From positions 1-7,926 of the forward strand of contig CALPQG020000100.1 of NCBI GenBank assembly GCA_943325655.2: 7,926 nt of DNA, in the 5' to 3' direction. Shown here in pieces: positions 1 through 5,010 of the stretch (position 1 is the first letter of the stretch; every line of letters starts with the position of its first letter). This stretch comes from Bifidobacterium breve (lineage in GTDB: Bacteria; Bacteroidota; Bacteroidia; Cytophagales; UBA9547). The translations under genes were made by a program, and so were the position numbers. Under the pieces are notes generated by a model. The model was not told the origin of the DNA, made no database searches, and worked only from the letters and a program-made list of their open reading frames with translations.

Positions 1-152
1 CCATATTCAGAAATCCCAGAAGCTATTTGCATACTTAAAACTTATATTTACAAAAATGCCTAAACAGATTCATTTTACCAAAAATTTTATTTTTCATTTA
101 CCATTTCAATACCGTTTAACTTAAAGTATCAGTAATGATTATAGTAAAATTT

Positions 153-265
153 CGGGCTTGGCGAAGGTAGCGATTTTTGCCACTAAATTTCATACCAAGA
201 AACGAATTTAAAATATACGAAAAACTATCATACGAAGCACTCAACCGCTACTTTTGCCAAACCCG
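153..265. repeat. imperfect inverted repeat, left edge of metal cassette
   Basis: The arm at 153-175 (beginning CGGGCTTGGCGAAGG) and the reverse complement of 243-265 (beginning CGGGTTTGGCAAAAG) match at 19 of 23 positions, with a 67-base spacer. A third related copy, ACGGTTTGGCAAAA, lies at 3297-3310 just past the regulator pseudogene. The repeats therefore bracket the metal operon. Their role as recombination or insertion boundaries is inference. Confidence 0.55.
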
Positions 266-318
266 TGTTATGCCTTCGTTGTTTATTGTCCGCTGTTGTC
301 ACAGTGCGTTTGCTTTAT

Positions 319-374
319 GGCTCTTTTGCTTTTTTTGTTTGGCTTTGTGCGATTGCAAAAAAAGCAAAAGAGCC
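319..374. repeat. perfect 19-base inverted repeat
   Basis: Positions 319-337 (GGCTCTTTTGCTTTTTTTG) are the exact reverse complement of 356-374, around an 18-base loop. A weaker extension pairs GTGC at 304-307 with GCAC at 388-391. The right arm is also the U-tract of the GTPase-gene terminator, so the two structures compete for the same bases. It may be a bidirectional terminator or a remnant of a mobile element end. Confidence 0.7.
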
Positions 375-389
375 ACCAAAAGCGGTGGC
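356..389 (-). terminator. intrinsic terminator of the metal operon
   Basis: Read on the minus strand, the stem GCCACC (384-389) and GGTGGC (372-377) closes a six-base loop. It is followed at once by a T-rich tract, TCTTTTGCTTTTTTTG (371 down to 356). It starts about a dozen bases after the GTPase stop codon, the expected place for the operon terminator. Confidence 0.8.
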
Positions 390-400
390 ACATTTTAAGG

Positions 401-1615
401 TTAAATGTCTTTCGGAAATGGATCTGTGAAGCCTGTCTTTCTTTGAAACTGCTTTTGGTCGCTGTCTTGAAGCAAACACTTTTCAAGGTCTGCGATTATT
501 TTTTCCTTTTCCATATCTTGTCCAATAAAAACAAGCTCATTCATTCTGTCGCCCCATTGTTTGTCCCACTTGCTTTCTATGTATTCTCTGTTGTCGGCAA
601 ATGATTGATATTTTAGTCGTTCTTCAAAAGGCATACTAATCCACCAAACGCCTGCTTTTTCAAGTCGTGATGAACCGCCTGCTTGGCTAAAATTTATTGC
701 ATCGTCTGGTCTTGATGCTAACCAAAAAAGTCCTTTAGCTCTAATAATTCCGCTTGGATATTCTTCGTTGATGTATTTCCAAAGTCGTTCGGGATGAAAT
801 GGTCTTTTGTCTCTAAAAACGAAAGATGAAATTCCGTATTCTTCTGTTTCAGGCGTATGTGTTCCACCTTCTAATTCCTTTTGCCAACCTACTGAAGATT
901 GTGCTTCTTCAAAGTCAAAAAGTTTTGTGTTTAAAATTTCGCATGGTGCTACTTTACTAAAATTTGAAGAAATAATTTTTGCACTTGGGTTTAACTTTTG
1001 TAATGATGCTTTTAAAAGTCCAACTGTTTTTTCGTCCACTAAATCCGTTTTGTTGAGGATAATCACATTGGCAAATTCTATTTGGTCGGTTAATAGGTTT
1101 ACAATGGTTCTATAATCACCTTCCATATCCGTTAGTTTGCGGTCAACCAACAATTCGTTTGTCCCAAAATCATTGAAGAAATTGAAACAGTCCACAACAG
1201 TAACCATCGTGTCAATGTAACTGAATTTAGAAAGGTCAATACCTTTTTCTTCGTCCACAAAACTGAATGTTTGAGCAACAGGAACAGGCTCACTTATACC
1301 TGTACTTTCAATAAGCAAGTAATCAAATCGTCCTTCGTTAGCAAGTTTCTCAACTTCTATCATCAAATCTTCCCGAAGTGTGCAACAGATACAACCGTTG
1401 CTCATTTCCACCAATTTTTCTTCGGTTCGTGAAAGCACATTTTGTTCGTTTACAAGTCTTGCGTCCACATTTACCTCACTCATATCATTTACAATTACGG
1501 CAACTTTTAAGCCGTCTTTATTGTGCAAAATATGATTGAGTAAAGTTGTTTTTCCTGCTCCCAAAAAACCGCTAAGAACGGTTACTGGTAATTTTTTTGT
1601 TGCTACTGTTGTCAT
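401..1615 (-). CDS. COG0523/CobW-family GTPase, ZigA/YciC-like zinc metallochaperone
   Basis: This is a cytoplasmic G3E-family P-loop GTPase of 404 residues, a normal length for the ZigA/YciC branch. These proteins are thought to bind zinc and deliver it to client proteins during zinc starvation, using GTP hydrolysis. Visible motifs are Walker A GFLGAGKTT (16-24), the metal-binding CxCC in GCICC (74-78), the Walker B/switch region ESTGISEP (103-110), the NKTD base-recognition motif (188-191), and a CobW C-terminal domain from about 258 to 380 (RPFHPERLW, then a Trp-rich stretch near 324). It is the last gene of the operon. Its ATG overlaps the preceding stop by four bases (ATGA), implying translational coupling, and a terminator follows. 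The divergent Fur/Zur-type gene and operator suggest control by metal. The family call is secure. Zinc rather than another metal is inferred from motif pattern and context. Confidence 0.93.
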   Translation of the reverse strand: MTTVATKKLPVTVLSGFLGAGKTTLLNHILHNKDGLKVAVIVNDMSEVNVDARLVNEQNVLSRTEEKLVEMSNGCICCTLREDLMIEVEKLANEGRFDYLLIESTGISEPVPVAQTFSFVDEEKGIDLSKFSYIDTMVTVVDCFNFFNDFGTNELLVDRKLTDMEGDYRTIVNLLTDQIEFANVIILNKTDLVDEKTVGLLKASLQKLNPSAKIISSNFSKVAPCEILNTKLFDFEEAQSSVGWQKELEGGTHTPETEEYGISSFVFRDKRPFHPERLWKYINEEYPSGIIRAKGLFWLASRPDDAINFSQAGGSSRLEKAGVWWISMPFEERLKYQSFADNREYIESKWDKQWGDRMNELVFIGQDMEKEKIIADLEKCLLQDSDQKQFQRKTGFTDPFPKDI

Positions 1616-2274
1616 TTGATATGCTCTAATTTTAAGACTTGTATTTTGTTTGAACGAGAAATCAGTCCAGGATTTACACCTTGCTTTCCTTCGGGAATTT
1701 CTGAGTTTTGCTGTTTGAAATGGTCAACCCAAGCTGGAAAAAATGTTTTTGTTTTTGGGTATTTAAATGTCATTGGCTCTAACCTGAAAAAGTCATTTTG
1801 ATTGTTGGATTCTTTGAAAGATTGATACAATAATTCGCTGGAAAACCATTTACCGTTTTCTAACAAAAAATCATTGTCATAAGGTTGTCCTATTTGCTGT
1901 TTTGCAAATGCAGACGCTTTTGTAATTAACGGTTTATAATTGTGTTTTACTCTTGCAATAGTTACGTTTTTAATTGTTGAGGTGTCTCCACTTCGTTCAA
2001 AAAAGTTATTCAACGAATTTACCTGCACTTTGTCACCAATAGCTTCAACTACTTTCAAAGTGTCGTTGATTTTTACCCACCATTGCACAGAAAAATATTT
2101 CCCATTTACGCCTTCTGTGAAGACTTCAATGGCATTGCACAAGTCGCCACAATTCAAGTCTTGAAAAAGCAAATCGTCTTCTTGCAAACTTTCACTTAGG
2201 TGCGAATGATTACAACTTGGTGCAAGTGTGCAACAATAACAAAACATTATTATGTTCAATAATCTAATATTCAT
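1612..2274 (-). CDS. YiiX/YebB-like NlpC/P60 lipoprotein, apparently catalytically dead
   Basis: The 220-residue protein resembles the permuted papain-fold YiiX family, known as cysteine hydrolases or amidases. Family-like landmarks are DDLLFQDLNCGDLCNAIE (33-50), VVEAIGDKVQ (75-84), FAKQQIGQPYDNDFLL (123-138), EPMTFKYP (166-173), and a tail IPEGKQGVNPGLISRS (193-208). The catalytic positions are changed. Where my memory of the family has FSHVGI, this protein has FSVQWW (61-66), and the nucleophile block YCSEL reads FSSEL (144-148), with Ser145 for Cys. The frame is clean, so this looks like a pseudoenzyme or binding protein rather than a broken gene. The N-terminus MNIRLLNIIMFCYCCTLAPS followed by Cys21 looks like a lipoprotein signal, giving a periplasmic or outer-membrane location. 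It overlaps the MerC gene by 11 bases and the GTPase gene by 4. Its role in metal handling is unknown. Confidence 0.8.
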   Translation of the reverse strand: MNIRLLNIIMFCYCCTLAPSCNHSHLSESLQEDDLLFQDLNCGDLCNAIEVFTEGVNGKYFSVQWWVKINDTLKVVEAIGDKVQVNSLNNFFERSGDTSTIKNVTIARVKHNYKPLITKASAFAKQQIGQPYDNDFLLENGKWFSSELLYQSFKESNNQNDFFRLEPMTFKYPKTKTFFPAWVDHFKQQNSEIPEGKQGVNPGLISRSNKIQVLKLEHIK

Positions 2275-2638
2275 TTTCGTTTTGTTTTGAGCATTTCCTG
2301 CATTGCTTTAGGTTTAGAACGTGTCCAATAATAATTAGGATTGCAAATAAATACCCCGAATAATGCAACCATTCATACTCTTCTTGAAATAATGTAGAAA
2401 ACAAAAAGCCCCAAAACGAAACCCAAAGTAGAAGTGATATTTTCTTGCTGGTTATATTTTCGGTGGATTTGAAAATTGATACAAAAGAGATAATTAAGAA
2501 TAGATATTTGAAAAATGGATTTGTTATAAAACCAGCTCCAAATGCTATCAATAAGGGCGTAGCTATGCAATGCACCAAACATATTGATGAACTTAAAATA
2601 CCTATTAGGTCTGCGTTATTGATTTTAGTAACGTTCAT
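2264..2638 (-). CDS. MerC-domain inner-membrane protein
   Basis: This 124-residue hydrophobic protein has about four predicted membrane segments (roughly 11-34, 43-57, 67-84 and 92-109). The first carries the MerC signature SSSICLVHCIATPLL (16-30), with Cys20, His23 and Cys24 in the membrane. The C-terminus has GHVLN (105-109) and a cytoplasmic CRKC (113-116) that could hand metal on. MerC proteins were first known as mercuric-ion transporters. In Bacteroidota, related proteins sit beside Fur-type regulators without other mer genes, as here, so a role in uptake or sensing of zinc or another soft metal is more likely than mercury resistance. The gene overlaps the upstream small ORF by 14 bases and the downstream lipoprotein gene by 11. 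The family call is firm. The substrate is inferred. Confidence 0.85.
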   Translation of the reverse strand: MNVTKINNADLIGILSSSICLVHCIATPLLIAFGAGFITNPFFKYLFLIISFVSIFKSTENITSKKISLLLWVSFWGFLFSTLFQEEYEWLHYSGYLFAILIIIGHVLNLKQCRKCSKQNENEY

Positions 2639-2819
2639 TATTTTTGATTTTTTCTAGCCAATTAATAATACTTGAGTGATGTTGTTCGCCATAAAGAGAA
2701 ATGAATTTTTGAGTTTCTATATTTTGATTGTCTTTATAAATTACCAAACGCTTTTCTGCAAATTCATTTGTTAGAGTTATTTTGCAGTTTGTCCAGTCGT
2801 TGAAAGTTTGTAGTATCAT
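2625..2819 (-). CDS. small hypothetical protein, first gene of the metal operon
   Basis: This is a 64-residue protein I do not recognise. It has no signal peptide or membrane segment. It is polar, has one Cys (residue 12) and a His-His pair, and ends in a probable amphipathic helix (WLEKIKNNERY), so it looks like a small cytoplasmic protein. It is supported as a gene by position: its ATG lies about 27 bases after the predicted transcription start, and its end overlaps the MerC start by 14 bases, matching the overlaps in the rest of the operon. It could be a metal-binding or regulatory peptide, or mainly a leader that couples translation to MerC. No function can be assigned. Confidence 0.6.
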   Translation of the reverse strand: MILQTFNDWTNCKITLTNEFAEKRLVIYKDNQNIETQKFISLYGEQHHSSIINWLEKIKNNERY

Positions 2820-2839
2820 TTAAAAACAACTTGTATTAA

Positions 2840-2854
2840 TGCAACAATGTTGCA
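2840..2854. promoter_or_regulatory. Fur/Zur-type operator palindrome
   Basis: TGCAACA-A-TGTTGCA is a perfect 7-1-7 inverted repeat, the architecture of Fur-family boxes. It covers the end of the -7 box and the predicted start of the metal operon, and it lies in the gap shared with the Fur-like gene. The natural ligand is that regulator or a homologue encoded elsewhere. Binding is inference. Confidence 0.7.
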
Positions 2855-2882
2855 AAAGTAATCATTAACTTTGTAACCACAA
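2853..2882 (-). promoter_or_regulatory. promoter of the metal operon
   Basis: On the minus strand, TTG at 2882-2880 is followed after 19 bases by TACTTTTG at 2860-2853. That fits the Bacteroidota promoter pattern of a -33 TTG and a -7 TAnnTTTG. Transcription would start near 2846, about 27 bases before the ATG at 2819. The -7 box overlaps the palindrome at 2840-2854, so a bound repressor would block it. Confidence 0.7.
2866..2873 (+). promoter_or_regulatory. candidate -7 box for the Fur-like gene
   Basis: TAACTTTG matches TAnnTTTG exactly and lies 37 bases before the ATG at 2911. No TTG is found at the usual 19-base distance upstream, so the promoter is weak or unusual. The two operator sites flank it. 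Confidence 0.45.
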
Positions 2883-2885
2883 TAC

Positions 2886-2896
2886 TGTTGCATTAA
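2886..2896. promoter_or_regulatory. second operator half-site
   Basis: TGTTGCATTAA here is the exact reverse complement of TTAATGCAACA at 2836-2846, which includes the left half of the main palindrome. Its partner half is degenerate (4 of 7 matching). It lies just upstream of the operon promoter and in the leader of the Fur-like gene, so it could allow autoregulation. Confidence 0.5.
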
Positions 2897-2910
2897 AAAA
2901 TTCAAAAAAG

Positions 2911-3288
2911 ATGAAGTCTGTAAGAAATACAACCGACAAAACTGAAATACAAGAGCTAATAGCCAACGCATTTGTTGCGTAGTCTCATACAGAAATTCAG
3001 TCGTCTACCAAGAGTCTTTGCGATAGGGTTACAGTTTATCGTGTCTTAGAACGCTTGACAATTGAAGGATTGATACACAAAGTTGTCAATGTAGATGGAG
3101 TTGACAAATACGCTGGTTGTCATAGTTGTTCGAAGAAGCATAACCACAACCATATTCATTTTAGTTGTCAAAAATGCAAGTCAGTTACTTGTATTGAAGT
3201 TGTAGAGCAGACTTTTAAAATGCCTAAAAAATGCACTGTCAGCGAAATGAATTATACCATTTCTGGTCTTTGCCCAAAATGTTCGTAG
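2911..3288 (+). pseudogene. Fur/Zur-family transcriptional regulator interrupted by TAG at codon 24
   Basis: From the ATG at 2911 the frame reads as a 125-residue Fur-family protein apart from one amber codon at 2980-2982 (reading FVA-stop-SHTEIQ). Both sides belong to one protein. Residues 1-23 and 25-56 form the winged-helix DNA-binding domain, with the recognition helix in CDRVTVYRVLERL (37-49). The C-terminal domain carries the His-rich HNHNHIH (77-83) and the Cys pairs CQKC (86-89) and CPKC (121-124) expected for zinc sites. A TTG-to-TAG change would explain the stop, since related proteins as I recall them have Leu there. An internal start such as the TTG at 3055 would give only a dimerisation/metal domain without DNA binding. 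It diverges from the metal operon, so it was presumably its zinc-responsive repressor. A sequencing error or suppression of TAG remains possible. Confidence 0.85.
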
Positions 3289-3296
3289 TGTTTGTT

Positions 3297-3310
3297 ACGG
3301 TTTGGCAAAA
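3297..3310 (+). repeat. right copy of the cassette-edge repeat
   Basis: ACGGTTTGGCAAAA begins nine bases after the stop of the Fur-like pseudogene. Its reverse complement matches 252-266 with a single one-base gap, so the copies face outward on either side of the metal block. Confidence 0.5.
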
Positions 3311-3427
3311 TTAAATGTGCTGCATAGCGTTGGTTTGTGTTTCGGCATGAAACTCTTTAATTTTGTGAATCGTTAGCTTTTGTCGTCCATTGTCAACCCG
3401 ATTGTTGTTGTTGGACAGTCATTCTAC

Positions 3428-3452
3428 AATGAATTATAACGTACAATTCATT
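3428..3452. repeat. short inverted repeat AATGAATT / AATTCATT
   Basis: Eight-base perfect arms at 3428-3435 and 3445-3452 enclose a nine-base loop. A further ATTGTTG near 3411 and CAACAAT at 3453-3459 could form an outer pair. There is no T-run directly after it, so it is not a clear terminator. Confidence 0.45.
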
Positions 3453-3800
3453 CAACAATAAGTGACTACGTATGGTGTTTAATTGGAGGTAGAGATAGTG
3501 ATCCGCTTTTCTTGGAATCAAAACCCAAAATTTGAACATTATGCTTTTCGCAACATCACAACTATTTAACTTATGGGTAATTGCTCATCGTATTTCATAA
3601 AGCGATAACTTCAACAGTGCTATTCATTAACAAATTAATATATCAATCCTACACTCCTACTTTAAAGTTTGATCCTGTTTTTCAAGGGTCACCCCAATAA
3701 GTTTATTTATAAACCCTTCGTTTTATTCCATCATATAATTTAAATTTATACATGCAGGTGAATTAGGAAAATATGAGGTAAAACACCTGACATGGCGTGG

Positions 3801-3998
3801 GGATTAGAAATGTAATGTCGTTTAGTTAAGGATAAAATCCGCGGGAATATGCCCAATCAGCGTTCCATCCCGCACTTGCAGGATTATTCTTTGACAAAGA
3901 ATAGAAACAAAATTGCACAAAGATTTGGTGGATTAAGACGATTATCACGGATTATAAAGTAACAAGATTCGTTAACTAAACGACATTGGATTAGAAAT
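3801..3998. mobile_element. MITE-like element with terminal inverted repeats and target duplication
   Basis: Terminal arms AATGTCGTTTAGTTAA (3814-3829) and TTAACTAAACGACATT (3972-3987) are perfect 16-base inverted repeats. The element is bordered by identical direct repeats GGATTAGAAAT at 3801-3811 and 3988-3998, as expected for an 11-base target-site duplication. Inside there is no open frame. There are further pairings: GCGGGA (3841-3846) with TCCCGC (3868-3873), the palindrome ATTCTTTG-A-CAAAGAAT (3886-3902), and a near match between 3832-3843 and the complement of 3946-3957. At about 175 bases it is too short to encode a transposase, so it would depend on one elsewhere. Long target duplications of this size occur among IS4-type elements, but the family is not identified. 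Confidence 0.75.
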
Positions 3999-4133
3999 AA
4001 GGAATTGATTCATTACAGCATAAGAAAATCAGATTAACTATCAACTGTTAAAAAATATTTCAATTTATGAGCTAAAAAAAAAATTGTGTCGTTTAACAAA
4101 AAAACGAGTTTATCAACATTAACCGCTCACAAA

Positions 4134-5009
4134 ATGGCACTTTTATTCGATAGTTTTCAGGCTTGGAAAATCCATTGTGAAAGCAATAACATTGCCCTTT
4201 ATGTTCCGGTTTTGGAATATGAAATCGCTCTTAAAGGAAGAACTGAGGCCGAAATCTGGAAAGGAATGGAAACGGCTTATACGGTGATGAAAGAAGCGAT
4301 TCATACTGGCTTGACCCAAGACATGACATCCAGAAGTGGGATGGTTAAAAACACCGGGAAAAAAGTACATCAAACCACCAAAGTCGTTTTGTCCAAAGAA
4401 TTTCAAACACTCATTGCAACTACCATCGCGGCAAAAGAAGTCAATTCATGCATGGGAAGAATTGTAGCTGCTCCTACCGCCGGAGCATCCGGAATCCTTC
4501 CAGGAATCTTAGCTAACCTTCAAAATATTCATCAGTTAAGTGACCAAAAAATTTTAGAAGGACTTTTGGTTGCTGCCGGAATAGGATTAATTATCCAACA
4601 CAAAGCGTCGATTTCTGGATCCATAGGAGGTTGTCAGGCAGAAACAGGAAGTGCAGCGGCCATGGGTTCCGGAGCCATCGTATATTGTTTGGGAGGAAAT
4701 ATTACACAAGTTTTTAATGCTGTAGCCATTACAATCCAATGTACACTTGGTTTGGTTTGCGATCCGGTAGCAGGATTGGTTGAAGTACCTTGTATTGTTA
4801 GAAATGCAAGTGCTGTAGCGATTGCATTTAGTTCGGCACAAATTGCCATTGCAGACGGAGACCCTGTTATTCCGGTAGATGAATGCGTGGTTGCGATGGG
4901 AGAAATTGGTGAAAACATGGAAAGCAAATACAAAGAAACAGCCCTAGGAGGTTTAGCGGCTACACCAACTGCCCAAGAAATTTCCCAAAAAGTGCACCAT
5001 AAAAATTAA
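4134..5009 (+). CDS. sdaAA: L-serine dehydratase (L-serine ammonia-lyase), iron-sulfur alpha subunit
   Basis: The enzyme deaminates L-serine to pyruvate and ammonia in the cytoplasm using a [4Fe-4S] cluster. The protein is 291 residues from the ATG at 4134, typical of a stand-alone catalytic alpha chain. Motifs include RIVAAPTAGASGILPG (109-124), GGCQAETGSAAAMGSG (165-180) and LGLVCDPVAGLVEVPCIVRN (205-224). Cys167, Cys209 and Cys220 are the cluster ligands expected from the family. The frame extends back to a GTG at 4086, but those 16 codons include TGTCGTTTA, part of the neighbouring MITE terminal repeat, and fit the family poorly, so I prefer the ATG. No beta subunit lies nearby, although most known enzymes need one, fused or separate. 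The gene ends one base before the convergent cmk-ispH gene, with no terminator between them. Confidence 0.9.
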   Translation: MALLFDSFQAWKIHCESNNIALYVPVLEYEIALKGRTEAEIWKGMETAYTVMKEAIHTGLTQDMTSRSGMVKNTGKKVHQTTKVVLSKEFQTLIATTIAAKEVNSCMGRIVAAPTAGASGILPGILANLQNIHQLSDQKILEGLLVAAGIGLIIQHKASISGSIGGCQAETGSAAAMGSGAIVYCLGGNITQVFNAVAITIQCTLGLVCDPVAGLVEVPCIVRNASAVAIAFSSAQIAIADGDPVIPVDECVVAMGEIGENMESKYKETALGGLAATPTAQEISQKVHHKN

Positions 5010-5010
5010 A

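Larger units (their letters stand above)
1..400. other. gene-free left flank with inverted repeats
   Basis: I see no convincing gene here. The short open frames on either strand lack recognisable protein character. The first 150 bases are plain AT-rich sequence. From 153 on there are two structured zones: an imperfect 23-base inverted repeat (153-175 against 243-265) and a perfect 19-base inverted repeat (319-337 against 356-374) that merges into the terminator of the GTPase gene. A frame open from base 1 to the TAA at 61-63 could be the tail of a gene outside the window, but 20 codons are too few to judge. Confidence 0.6.
3289..4133. other. gene-free region between metal block and serine dehydratase
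   Basis: I found no supported gene, tRNA or rRNA in these 845 bases, and no remnant of a serine dehydratase beta domain such as its GPSSSHT signature. The region holds the outward repeat ACGGTTTGGCAAAA (3297-3310), a small inverted repeat (3428-3452), an imperfect one (3751-3794), and the MITE-like element at 3812-3987. No TAnnTTTG box was seen upstream of the serine dehydratase start. Confidence 0.65.

Noticed and set aside
1..63. Possible tail of a plus-strand gene ending TAA at 61-63
   Set aside because: Only 20 codons are visible and no family pattern was recognised, so it cannot be told from chance.
177..604. Plus-strand open frames at 177-398 and 254-604
   Set aside because: They run across the inverted repeats and the terminator, and antisense to the GTPase gene. 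Their translations are low-complexity, rich in Phe, Leu and Cys, with no family character.
2264..2638. Mercury-resistance operon based on the MerC protein
   Set aside because: There is no MerR, MerA, MerP or MerT. The neighbours are a Fur-type gene and a COG0523 GTPase, which point to another metal.
3055..3288. Independent 77-residue gene starting at TTG 3055
   Set aside because: The upstream 48 codons from 2911 are clearly the N-terminal half of the same Fur-family protein, apart from the TAG, so it is a pseudogene fragment.
3751..3794. Imperfect inverted repeat CATGCAGGTG / CACCTGACATG
   Set aside because: It has about ten-base arms with one bulge and a wide spacer, no T-run and no link to a gene; chance is a reasonable explanation.
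3289..4085. tRNA, small RNA gene, CRISPR array or decayed beta-subunit gene in the long gap
   Set aside because: No cloverleaf, regular repeat-spacer pattern or GPSSSHT-like coding remnant was found by eye; the structures present fit repeats and a MITE.
4086..4133. GTG at 4086 as the start of the serine dehydratase
   Set aside because: The extra 16 codons include a MITE-end motif and do not fit the family; the ATG at 4134 gives a typical length.
4143..4933. Minus-strand open frames inside the serine dehydratase gene, and plus-strand frames inside cmk-ispH and porP
   Set aside because: These are antisense shadows of well-supported genes with no independent protein features.
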